This document shows positions 17,073-25,437 of a stretch of DNA of 56,659 nt, one piece after another. The notes beneath the pieces are model-generated. The model was not told the origin of the DNA and searched no databases. It was given only the letters and a program-made list of their open reading frames with translations. The number at the start of each line of letters is the position of its first letter. Position 1 is the first letter of the stretch. Position numbers and translations under genes: made by a program. The stretch comes from Planctomycetia bacterium (GTDB lineage: Bacteria; Planctomycetota; Phycisphaerae; Phycisphaerales; SM1A02), in the NCBI GenBank assembly GCA_005799495.1, contig SYGP01000030.1, positions 1-56,659 on the forward strand. Reading direction: 5' to 3'.

Positions 17073-17810
17073 TCATTGCGGTGAAGGGGGAGGGGTGCCG
17101 CCACCCTTCCCGCCAAAAGCCATCTCTCTTGGCGTCTTCGGTGGAGTGATGCGCGCTTGCCCCGTTGCCATCGCTTGATCGACGAAGTCCTGCACCATCG
17201 CATCCGCTTGGGCAGTGCCAGACTGTTTCACCGCCTGCCGATAGATCTCCGTGATCGCCCACGCTTCGCAGTTCCACGGCGTCATTCCTGCGGTGTTTCG
17301 GATGGCACTGAGAAAGAGCCGCGAGTTCTCGACATACTGCGACTTGTCCCGCACCAGTGATCCATTGGCCTCGTACACGCCACGGAAGCAGTACCAGGTG
17401 CAGCTCGGCGTGCTCCCATCTTCGGGTGCACGCACCACGCGTCCTGCAACGGCAATCAGGTATCGATTGCGCGCGGGGAGGTAGTCGTACGCGATTCCAT
17501 CAATCATCTCCGTCACCTTGATCGGATTGCCGCCGCCATCGGTCTCGTCCCGCGTTTGCGAGCGCTGTCTGATTGCCTGCAGAATCCGCTCTTCTCCTGC
17601 GGAGTTGTTCGGCAACCTCCCCAAATCGGTATGCGCCGCCGAAATGCTGGTGCAAGCGGCCGAGACCTGAGTCGAAATGAGCGATGGAACGATGGTCCCT
17701 GGGATCGCCCCACCTGAACTGGCACAGCCCGTCGCCGACCAAAGGCCAACCGCGGCACAGAGAATCGTGGTGAACGCGTTTCGGCGCAATCGCGTGCGAG
17801 GGTGTCCCAT
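17073..17810 (-). CDS. putative lipoprotein of unknown function
   Basis: About 245 residues from the ATG at 17810 (17828 also possible). The N-terminus has arginines, a hydrophobic stretch and WSATGCASS, a plausible lipobox. The mature protein has a pair of Cys in TPSCTWYCFRGVY and another in PWNCEAWAITEIYRQ. The C-terminus is Gly/Pro-rich. I do not recognise the family. It lies 19 nt upstream of adenine deaminase on the same strand and could share its transcript. Confidence 0.6.
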   Translation of the reverse strand: MGHPRTRLRRNAFTTILCAAVGLWSATGCASSGGAIPGTIVPSLISTQVSAACTSISAAHTDLGRLPNNSAGEERILQAIRQRSQTRDETDGGGNPIKVTEMIDGIAYDYLPARNRYLIAVAGRVVRAPEDGSTPSCTWYCFRGVYEANGSLVRDKSQYVENSRLFLSAIRNTAGMTPWNCEAWAITEIYRQAVKQSGTAQADAMVQDFVDQAMATGQARITPPKTPREMAFGGKGGGTPPPSPQ

Positions 17811-17940
17811 GTCCCTACTGTAACGCACGGGGCCGTTTCCATATTGCCTCGCGCTCGTGCAGGTTGTGCCGAAACGCGCCCCGCCACTCCCTGCGAATAG
17901 ACTGGGTTCTGCGGCGATTCGTCTCGCCGCTTGGTACGGA

Positions 17941-18014
<74 letters not shown>

Positions 18015-18043
18015 TTTGCCTTCGAGGCAGTGGAGGTGCTGCG

Positions 18044-18562
18044 CTACTCGTCGGAACCGCCCACGACGGTGACGAGCAGTTCGCGGCGATCGCTCGGCTT
18101 GTCCATCTCCCAAGGACGAACGAGCACAAACACGAGCCGCGTCGAGCCTGCCGTGCTGGCCGTGAAGTTGAACACATCAAGGACAGGACCGCCGGGCAAT
18201 CCGTTGCTTTGTGGCTCCGCTTGCCCCTTGCCGTTCGCGGCGTCAAAGTCTGCTTTCAGAACGGGCGTGAACGACCTCGAATCCTTCGAGAGTTGCCACT
18301 CATAGCCCGTACCGCTGCTGCGCTTCAGTTCGACGCGCACGACATCGCCTGCGTTTGCAGTCATCGATGACGTTTCGTCGAGCAGGATCTCGTCGACAGG
18401 CCCATTCGGCGTGCTGGGCGATATCGCCTCGCGGATTCGGCAGATCAACTTCCGCTGGGGCAGGACTGGCGTTCCGCCCGTCACCGTTTTCGGCTGGTCT
18501 TGGCAGGAAACGCATGCGATCGAGAGGCACACAAGGGCAAGGGCGCGACGAGTCGTCATCAT
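18044..18562 (-). CDS. chagasin-like (I42) peptidase inhibitor lipoprotein
   Basis: About 172 residues from the ATG at 18562 (the next codon is also ATG). The lipobox is CVSC at residues 17-20. Two loops characteristic of the chagasin/ICP family of papain-type cysteine-protease inhibitors are present: GTGYEW (84-89) corresponds to the NPTTGYxW loop, and RPW (149-151) matches the second binding loop. The location would be the outer or inner membrane facing the periplasm. The start codon region overlaps by 2 nt the start of the divergent glycosyltransferase gene. A papain/transglutaminase-like protein is encoded at 43237-45069, although no direct link is shown. Confidence 0.75.
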   Translation of the reverse strand: MMTTRRALALVCLSIACVSCQDQPKTVTGGTPVLPQRKLICRIREAISPSTPNGPVDEILLDETSSMTANAGDVVRVELKRSSGTGYEWQLSKDSRSFTPVLKADFDAANGKGQAEPQSNGLPGGPVLDVFNFTASTAGSTRLVFVLVRPWEMDKPSDRRELLVTVVGGSDE

Positions 18563-20144
18563 GGCGTTGGAGGATACCTGTGGTCTGCTGGCGTGTATCG
18601 TCCACCGCGTGACGAGTGAGGCGGCGCACGCCGCGAGCGACTGGTGGACGCCTCGGCGAATCTTCTGGATCGCCACCATTGGCATCTACCTGAGTTGGTG
18701 CCTCGTCACTCTGTCACTGCAAGGGAACCTTGCGCTCGATCATGTGGAAATGCTCATGTGGGGGAGAGGCTGGCAGGTCTCGTATTGGAAGCATCCGCCG
18801 CTCCCTGCATGGCTTGCCGAGGCGGTGTTTGTCGCGACGGGGCGAGCTGTGTGGCCGCAGTTCTTCATCGCACCAGCTCTCGTCGCCACAACCGCGTGGG
18901 TCGTGTGGCGTGCGGCGCTCGATCTTGTGGGTCCATGGCGTGCCCTTCTCGCCGCACTCTCGCTGCAGGGATGCGTGTATTACAACTACGAGAGCGATGT
19001 GCTCAACCACAACCTGATCCAGCTTCCCTTTGTGGCGGCACTGATCTGGGCAGGATGGCATGCTGTTCGTGGATCCGCACGCGCGTGGATCGCCTTCGGC
19101 GTGATCTCGGGCATCGCGATCTATGGGAAGCACACGGCAGCGTTCTCGTCGATCGCTGTTGTGGTCTTCTCGCTGCTGGTCCGCGACTCTCGGCGGCAGT
19201 GGCTCTCGCGCGGGCCTTGGCTTGGCATGCTCGCAGGAACCCTCACGGTGCTGCCGCATCTTTGGGCGATGTGGCGTCTTGGATTTTCCCCACTGCGAAC
19301 GGCAACGCTCGATCACGATGGTGGTTTCCACGAGAGTGTTCCAGCCGAGCCTTGGTGGGGGCGAGTCGCGTTTCCTTCGGAGTTTGTCGGGGCACAGTTC
19401 CTGATGCTGCTTGGGGTTTGGATCATGATGTTCCTGCTCTTTGCGCGCCCAGGCGAGCCCACGATCGAGCACATGCGCCCACCAAAGCAGATGCGTCCTG
19501 CCGCGCACTACTACGCCTGGTGTACGGCGTTCCCTGTGATGGTTGCAGCGGTCCTCTCGGCGATCATCAACCTGCACATGAACTCACTTTGGGCGATGGC
19601 GTGGCTCCCGTTCGCTGGGCTTGCCGTCCTCCTTTGGGTGCAGCGCCCGATCGGCATGAGTGGTCTGCGGACATTCTGGATCGCGTGGTGCATACAGACG
19701 AGCGCCACACTCGTCTTCGTGGCCGTGAAAATGTCGGTCGGACCGTATCTCAGCGGGCGGGCGACGAATGTGCTGTTCGATGGAACAGCCCTCGCCGCGC
19801 ATGTCGGCGAGCGGTGGACAGCGCGCTTCCCTGGTGCGCCACTGACACTGGTGATCGGTCCGCATTTTGTTGCCGGCAGCGTCTGTGTGTACCACGCAAG
19901 TCACCCGGAGCTCATCATCGATGGCCTCCCCATCCGATCGCCTTGGATCGAGACGAAGCGAATCGAGCGCGAGGGTGCGGTGCTGGTCTGGGAGGGCGAT
20001 TCCACCCCGTCGTGGGCGGATCAGTTTGGCGCACGCAGCGAGGTGGAACGCTTCGATCTGCCTCTGCGCACATCCGCCGCGCTGCCACCGCGGCGAATGG
20101 CGATCGCGTTCATCTCTCCTCAGTCCTTCCTCCACGCGCCCTGA
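18561..20144 (+). CDS. polytopic membrane glycosyltransferase (PMT/ArnT-like, GT39/GT83 superfamily)
   Basis: About 527 residues with some ten hydrophobic segments. The first external loop after TM1 reads NLALDHVEMLMWGRGW, in the place where the family has its catalytic acidic residue, followed by KHPPLPAWL, a common RgtA/PMT_2 signature. A soluble C-terminal part follows from about residue 400. Such enzymes transfer sugars from polyprenyl phosphate carriers to envelope acceptors. The ATG at 18561 overlaps the divergent inhibitor gene; a later GTG at 18609 would also keep all membrane segments. Donor and acceptor are unknown. Confidence 0.8.
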   Translation: MALEDTCGLLACIVHRVTSEAAHAASDWWTPRRIFWIATIGIYLSWCLVTLSLQGNLALDHVEMLMWGRGWQVSYWKHPPLPAWLAEAVFVATGRAVWPQFFIAPALVATTAWVVWRAALDLVGPWRALLAALSLQGCVYYNYESDVLNHNLIQLPFVAALIWAGWHAVRGSARAWIAFGVISGIAIYGKHTAAFSSIAVVVFSLLVRDSRRQWLSRGPWLGMLAGTLTVLPHLWAMWRLGFSPLRTATLDHDGGFHESVPAEPWWGRVAFPSEFVGAQFLMLLGVWIMMFLLFARPGEPTIEHMRPPKQMRPAAHYYAWCTAFPVMVAAVLSAIINLHMNSLWAMAWLPFAGLAVLLWVQRPIGMSGLRTFWIAWCIQTSATLVFVAVKMSVGPYLSGRATNVLFDGTALAAHVGERWTARFPGAPLTLVIGPHFVAGSVCVYHASHPELIIDGLPIRSPWIETKRIEREGAVLVWEGDSTPSWADQFGARSEVERFDLPLRTSAALPPRRMAIAFISPQSFLHAP

Positions 20145-20169
20145 CCATCGCGTGCGGGCGCATGCGCCA

Positions 20170-22329
20170 TTACGGAACATTCAGGCCGCTGAGATATCGA
20201 TTGAGTTCCTCGTTGAGCTGCTGCAGTTGCCGCTTCAAATCAACGGAAGACTTCTCGAGTTCGGCGAGGCGGTTCTCCTGCTCGTCAAACTTCGCGAGAT
20301 AACGCCGATAGAGATCGGTTCCTTTCTCGATCGAACCCATGTTCTGTCGAACACGCTCTTGGTCGGACGAGATCGACTGTCGCTCCGCGGAATCGCTCTC
20401 CATCTTGCGCTTCACATCGGCGATCGATGACTGCATCGCTGCAACCTTTCGAACCGCATCCACCACGGCCGATGACGCCTTGCCGCTGCTTGCATGCGCA
20501 AGCAGCGTCGGGAGGTCGTAGTCCGTTGCAGCCAACCGCTGACGAGTCGTGATCTCCTGTGCAACGGTCAGCGATGCGGTCTTGTCTGCCGGAATGTCGA
20601 TCTCGAATCGGTAGACCTGCCCAGTCTCGGACGCCGGCTGCTTCGGCTCGACCAAATCCCACCCCGGAGACTTCGGCGATTCGACCAGCAGCGTGCGGCC
20701 GCGCATCGCATCCTTGTTCTTGAACGCATAGGTCACCGCGCTCCGAATCCTTTGCGTCTCTTCGATGAATCCGTCGACGATCCGCAGCGACACCGTGGCA
20801 GTGGAACTGTCGTTGGTGATGGCACACGCCACATCGAGATCGACGGCGTAGGCAAGGAGGCGCTTGTCGCCCGCTCCCATGAACGCAATCTGCGCGTCGC
20901 CCGCGTACGCATTGCCATCAAACACAGCGATCGGTCCAGGGATGAGCGGCTGTCCGCTCGAGTTCGAGAGTTCGATGCCCCGCATCGGATGATCGATTCC
21001 GTCCGCCGGGCTGAAGATGCTGATGCGCCTCGCCTGTACTTCGCTCGAGACGATCGGCAGCATGGCAGATTGCTGACGCGCGATCGAAACAGGATTCCGA
21101 AGCGTGTACTGGAACGACTCGCCGACCGCACCGCCTTCCGCCTGCGCCGCTGCCGACTGCTTCCACGAGAGATCCTCGCCTCCTTCGACAGCACCGCCGA
21201 ATGCGCCCCGCGCTGAGTCCACCGCCATGGCGAGCGGCGCACCTGCTGTGGGCGGAGGGAGGAATCCACCGCCTCCTCCCCCAGAACCTTCGCCCCGCCG
21301 CTTGTTTGCGACACGCAAGTCCCGCTGCGCCTCAAACGCGGCACTGTCCCCGTACACGCGCGGCGATGCGCCCGCCACCATCGGCACCGGCACCTCGGGA
21401 CGCTCGACATGCATGGCTTGCGAGAGGTTCATCTCGAAACTCACAGGCTGGCTTGCCACCAAGGACAAGCGAACATCGCTCCAATCATCATCCGTGGAGT
21501 TCTCGACGATGGCCCAGCCGAACAAGAGTGAAGATCCCTTCGCGCCATCCGCGCTCGGCAGCACCAGTCGGTAACTCGTCTTCCACACTGGCATTTCGCC
21601 CACATATGCGATGCGCACAGTGCGGCTTCCTTGCCCAGCGAAGGAGATGGCGACACTCTTGAAACGATCGGTGGTGTGCGCGGCGAGCGCCGCGAGCGCC
21701 TTGCCAAGTTCGGCGTTCAATCCCGCATCCTGCAACTGGACGGACCCAACCGTGGTCAGGTTGACAGAACGGATTCCGCCGTCGGTCAGCACATTGATGA
21801 ATGGAACGGCGATGGGTTGCTCGGAGTCACCCACGGCCTGCTCCCGAGTTTCGCTGCCGAGAATCGTTCCCGAGATGGGACCGTCATCAGCGCTCACCAT
21901 GATCCGTGATCCACGCAATCGCCCAAGGAGGTCGGCGAGCGACGGATTCCCAGAAAGGTCGATGCCGAAACTCGCCAGTTGACGCGTCAGTGGTTCGTTG
22001 GACTCGAACGAAACGCCCCGCAGCGCTTGCTGCTCGTCGAGGATCACCATCGACTTCAGGAGATCGTTGATGCCATCCTGCGCGAAGCGCAGCGACACCG
22101 TATCGCCCGCTGCAATCGGACCCTGGCGCTCAAACGACCCCACACCGCTGCGGTACAGCGTCACGCCCGTGATCGGCATGCGCGGCGATCCGCCTGCGCC
22201 GGTGACCGCCTGCGCAGGTGCAATCGATGCAACGCTCGCCGCGAGCAGGAGTGCAATCAATGCACCTCCATCCCTCAACGAGCGTTGAACAGGTGAACTC
22301 GGCGTGTCGCTGCATGGATGAGTCGTCAT
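20170..22329 (-). CDS. exported DUF4139-type protein with C-terminal coiled coil
   Basis: About 719 residues from the ATG at 22329, which overlaps the upstream stop as ATGA. A signal peptide lies at about 15-42 (ALIALLLAASVASIAPAQA). The body opens with VTLYRSGVGSFERQG and continues with repeated beta-rich segments including VRIAYVGEMPVWKTSYRLVL and a DW-SDVRLSLVA strand, typical of DUF4139 (MuiA-like) proteins. A Gly-rich loop lies near 360. The last 85 residues are predicted coiled coil, with Leu/Arg heptads from DVKRKMESD to LNEELNRYL. It is the last gene of an operon with the sialidase-like gene and a membrane protein. Function unknown. Confidence 0.75.
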   Translation of the reverse strand: MTTHPCSDTPSSPVQRSLRDGGALIALLLAASVASIAPAQAVTGAGGSPRMPITGVTLYRSGVGSFERQGPIAAGDTVSLRFAQDGINDLLKSMVILDEQQALRGVSFESNEPLTRQLASFGIDLSGNPSLADLLGRLRGSRIMVSADDGPISGTILGSETREQAVGDSEQPIAVPFINVLTDGGIRSVNLTTVGSVQLQDAGLNAELGKALAALAAHTTDRFKSVAISFAGQGSRTVRIAYVGEMPVWKTSYRLVLPSADGAKGSSLLFGWAIVENSTDDDWSDVRLSLVASQPVSFEMNLSQAMHVERPEVPVPMVAGASPRVYGDSAAFEAQRDLRVANKRRGEGSGGGGGGFLPPPTAGAPLAMAVDSARGAFGGAVEGGEDLSWKQSAAAQAEGGAVGESFQYTLRNPVSIARQQSAMLPIVSSEVQARRISIFSPADGIDHPMRGIELSNSSGQPLIPGPIAVFDGNAYAGDAQIAFMGAGDKRLLAYAVDLDVACAITNDSSTATVSLRIVDGFIEETQRIRSAVTYAFKNKDAMRGRTLLVESPKSPGWDLVEPKQPASETGQVYRFEIDIPADKTASLTVAQEITTRQRLAATDYDLPTLLAHASSGKASSAVVDAVRKVAAMQSSIADVKRKMESDSAERQSISSDQERVRQNMGSIEKGTDLYRRYLAKFDEQENRLAELEKSSVDLKRQLQQLNEELNRYLSGLNVP

Positions 22330-22991
22330 GTCTGGATGCTCCTTGTCTGTGGAAACCGTCCCTTCGGATGAACGCATCGCTCCGCGGTGTCATTGCAGCA
22401 GGCGCGTGGGAACAACGCAATCCAGCCGAGAACGGCGAACAGGAGCGGATCGACGAGCGAATCCCAGAAGTTGGTCGATTCGGGCAGGCCGCATGCAAAG
22501 CCCGCCAGTCCCGCGGAAATGATCAGTGCCCAGCGTGGACACCACCGACCTGCCATCGCGGCAGCACCAGCCACGCCCGCGAGGAGCAGCAGCAAGGACT
22601 CTGGATGCCACCCAAGCCAGTAAAGGTCGCGCTGCATGCGGGGAATGGGCAGCAGCAGCGGACCATACAGAGGCAAAGCAACCAAGAGGACGAGCGCCAC
22701 GCTCCAGAAACGCGCCGGCCGATTCGGCAGTGCGTTGGGCGCGATCACATACAAGGCCAGAATGACGAGCGTCGTGATGCTCACGTCGCCCCACAGTCCG
22801 CGCAGGTGACCCGCGAGGGTGATGCCGCCGAGCGGCACGCTCAGCACCACGATCATCAGCAGCCACGACTCGGGTCCGAGCGGCTTGAGTGCGCGCTTGG
22901 CAAGGCGTTCTCGGGCGAAACGTCCGAGCGCGGCAGCGATCAACGCCTGACCGAAGAGTCCGATCCAGGTGCCCAGCGGCCACGCGCTCAT
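22326..22991 (-). CDS. integral membrane protein of unknown function
   Basis: About 221 residues from the ATG at 22991. Roughly six hydrophobic segments are visible: WIGLFGQALIAAALG, SWLLMIVVLSVPLGGITL, ITTLVILALYVIAPNAL, SVALVLLVALPLYGPLLL, LLLLLAGVAGAAAMAG and LLFAVLGWIALF. No motif ties it to a family. It overlaps by 4 nt with both neighbours (22988-22991 and 22326-22329), so all three genes are translationally coupled and probably work together at the envelope. Confidence 0.7.
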   Translation of the reverse strand: MSAWPLGTWIGLFGQALIAAALGRFARERLAKRALKPLGPESWLLMIVVLSVPLGGITLAGHLRGLWGDVSITTLVILALYVIAPNALPNRPARFWSVALVLLVALPLYGPLLLPIPRMQRDLYWLGWHPESLLLLLAGVAGAAAMAGRWCPRWALIISAGLAGFACGLPESTNFWDSLVDPLLFAVLGWIALFPRACCNDTAERCVHPKGRFPQTRSIQT

Positions 22992-24148
22992 CGAGAAGCT
23001 CCCGGTGCGGGTGCAGTCGATCCATCCTCTGCAAGCCAACCGCGACCAAACGAGCACAGACGAATCCCTTGCCGCCGCCAAGTGTAGGTGAGATGGATCA
23101 TGCCGTCCGCTGACTCCGCAAGACACGGGTAGGAGAACTCGCCACCCTCGTCCCGTTCGATCACGTGCGATGACGCCCACGTCACGCCATCGTCCCGCGA
23201 TGTGAAAAGTTGCAGCGTGCCGCGGCCGCCGCGCGTCGGATTTGCAGCGAGAAGCAGCGTTCCATCGCAGAGACGCAGCAGCGCAACAGACGCATCGGGG
23301 TTCGGGATGTCGAGCGCGCTTTGCATCACCCATGTGGTGCCGCCATCAGTCGAACGATTGACACCGATGAACGGCGTGCTTCGGCTCGCCGACCGAAGAA
23401 GCGCAAGAGCCGCGCGCGGTGAGAGCGCCGCCACCGCAGGCTGCAGCCATCCGCCTTCGTACTTTTGCATGCGTTCCGCGGAACGGACCGCGCCATCGGT
23501 GCGCAGGTGCAGGAACAGCCCGTGCTTGTCGATGAACTCGTGATAGGCGGGCAGTCCCCAACATCCATCGGCCATGGCGACTGGTTGCGTGCGGACGAGC
23601 GTGCTCAAGTTGAAGAATGGCGAAACCACGAGGCGCCGCGCCGACTGCCACGTCGCGCCGCCATCCAAGGACACCAGATGATTGATCGCGCTGCCGGACC
23701 AGCCGCCATAACTGACGCTGACGACATGCATGTTCACGCGCCCTTGCGCGTCCACCCACACCACTGGATTCCCAAGAGAACGGATCACGCGCTGCACCAT
23801 GCCCTGCAACTGCTCGCGCGTCAGCGATGTCCAACGGCTCTCCACGGCGCCCGCGCGCACGCGCGCCATCTCAATCGCCACATCCGACGCACCTTCGCGG
23901 GCACCGGCGAACCATGCCACCAGCAGCGCTCCATCAGGAAGTGCCGTGATCGACGATGCGTGCGCCGAGGGCGCGGGGCGCGGCAGATCCATCGATGCGA
24001 AGTGAACGCTTCCAGCCGTCCGGGATGTGCGCGGCGGCGCGAACTCGAATCTCGATTCGGTGGGGCGCGGCGACTGAATGAATGCCGCCAGCCACGCGAG
24101 GACAAAGATGGCGACTGCTACAACGCGAGAGGTGATGAGCGCGCGCAT
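22988..24148 (-). CDS. sialidase-like BNR-repeat protein
   Basis: About 386 residues from the ATG at 24148. An N-terminal signal anchor (VVAVAIFVLAWLAAFI) is followed by a six-bladed propeller with Asp-box motifs: S-x-D-G-G-A-T-W, S-T-D-G-G-T-T-W and S-R-D-D-G-V-T-W. GALLVAWFAGAREG near residue 75 and a conserved NPVVWVD are typical of the BNR_2 branch, found in exo-sialidases and in many relatives that act on other sugars. The Arg triad cannot be confirmed by eye. It lies 53 nt from the divergent GT9 gene and heads a three-gene operon. Confidence 0.8.
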   Translation of the reverse strand: MRALITSRVVAVAIFVLAWLAAFIQSPRPTESRFEFAPPRTSRTAGSVHFASMDLPRPAPSAHASSITALPDGALLVAWFAGAREGASDVAIEMARVRAGAVESRWTSLTREQLQGMVQRVIRSLGNPVVWVDAQGRVNMHVVSVSYGGWSGSAINHLVSLDGGATWQSARRLVVSPFFNLSTLVRTQPVAMADGCWGLPAYHEFIDKHGLFLHLRTDGAVRSAERMQKYEGGWLQPAVAALSPRAALALLRSASRSTPFIGVNRSTDGGTTWVMQSALDIPNPDASVALLRLCDGTLLLAANPTRGGRGTLQLFTSRDDGVTWASSHVIERDEGGEFSYPCLAESADGMIHLTYTWRRQGIRLCSFGRGWLAEDGSTAPAPGASR

Positions 24149-24201
24149 ACGGACGCCGAGGGGGCAGGTCGAGCGTAGCATCGTCCGTCGCAGGGACGCG
24201 T

Positions 24202-25437
24202 ATGGACATCCACATTCAACGGTTGGTGGATCGATGGTGTGGCGTGCCGCTGTGCGGTGCGCTCTCGGCGTGGCATGCTGGCCAACGCGCACTCGGCGTC
24301 GTGCCGCCACCCGATGAACGACCGCTGCTGCGTCGAGTGCTCGTCATCCTGCTGAGCGAAATGGGGAGCTTGGTCTTGGCCGAGCCGATGTTCCGTCGAC
24401 TCCGCGAGCGTCATCCTGGAGTGGAGATCCACGCGATGGTGTTCCGCAAGAACAGATCGGTGCTCGATCTGCTCCGAGTGGTCGATCCCGCGCATGTGAT
24501 CACGCTGCGAGACGGGTCGCCTGCCCAGCTCGCGGGAGATCTGCTTCGAGCAGTCGGCATCATGCGATCACTACGCTTTGATGCGGTCGTGGACTGTGAG
24601 TTGTTCGCGCGCATCAGCGCGATCCTCAGCGGGCTCTCGGGCGCCCGCCACCGCGCAGGGTTCCACAGAGCAACGCAGGAGGGGCTGTACCGAGGGTCAT
24701 TCATGACCGCACCCGTGCCGTACAACCCGTATCGCCATCTCTCGCATCAACTCATCGCCCTCGTCGAGTCGATCGGCACGCCGTCGACGCCGCCCAACAA
24801 GAACGCACCGACCACGGAACGGTTCGATCCGCCTGTCTTCAAGCCGGAGGCAGGGGAGGTGGAGCGGGAAGTCGCTCAGCTGCACCGCGACCATCCTGCG
24901 TGCGAGGGGCGATCGCTCGTGCTCATGTATCCAAGCGGGGGTCTGTTGCCGATCCGTGCCTGGCCGCTCGAGCACTACGCGGCGATCGCACGCGCGCTGC
25001 TTGCCGATGGGCATGCGGTCGGGATCATCGGGATGCCCGAAGATCGTCTGCTCGCTGATGACCTCCGCCGTGCCTGTGACTTTCTTCCCGGCATTGTCAA
25101 CCTCGCGGGTGAAACCCGTTCGGTCCGCCACCTGATGTGCCTTTTTCACCGCGCAAGACTGCTCATCACCAATGATGGTGGTCCCGTGCAGTTCGCCGCA
25201 ATGACACCGATTCACGCACTCGTGATGTACGGACCGGAAACGCCGCTGCTCTACTCGAGTTGGAGCCCGCGCATGCGTGCGTTCTGGCAGCCGATCGCCT
25301 GTTCCCCCTGCGTGACGGCGTACAACCACCGCAACTCGCCCTGCGACGGTGACAATCAGTGCCTCAAGCGCATCGCTCCAGATGCGGTCCTTGCCGCAGC
25401 GCGTGAAGCACTCGCTGCCGCTTCCCACACCGCATGA
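24202..25437 (+). CDS. glycosyltransferase family 9 (heptosyltransferase-like)
   Basis: About 411 residues. A GT-B fold enzyme: residues 43-60 contain LRRVLVILLSEMGSLVLAEPM, matching the first Rossmann segment of GT9 in which heptosyltransferases have a D-A-I-G-D motif, here S-E-M-G-S. The C-terminal donor site has LMYPSGGLLPIRAWPLEHYAAIARAL near 237 and LLITNDGGPVQFAAM near 320. The normal catalytic Asp in the first loop is therefore replaced by Glu. Cys residues cluster near the C-terminus (ACSPCVTAYNHRNSPC). The stop overlaps the next gene as ATGA. It probably adds a sugar to a lipid-linked or surface glycan at the cytoplasmic face. Confidence 0.88.
   Translation: MDIHIQRLVDRWCGVPLCGALSAWHAGQRALGVVPPPDERPLLRRVLVILLSEMGSLVLAEPMFRRLRERHPGVEIHAMVFRKNRSVLDLLRVVDPAHVITLRDGSPAQLAGDLLRAVGIMRSLRFDAVVDCELFARISAILSGLSGARHRAGFHRATQEGLYRGSFMTAPVPYNPYRHLSHQLIALVESIGTPSTPPNKNAPTTERFDPPVFKPEAGEVEREVAQLHRDHPACEGRSLVLMYPSGGLLPIRAWPLEHYAAIARALLADGHAVGIIGMPEDRLLADDLRRACDFLPGIVNLAGETRSVRHLMCLFHRARLLITNDGGPVQFAAMTPIHALVMYGPETPLLYSSWSPRMRAFWQPIACSPCVTAYNHRNSPCDGDNQCLKRIAPDAVLAAAREALAAASHTA

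Noticed and set aside
21280-21310. Frameshift in the Gly-rich stretch of the DUF4139 protein
   Set aside because: The frame is continuous on both sides, and Gly-rich linkers are normal there.
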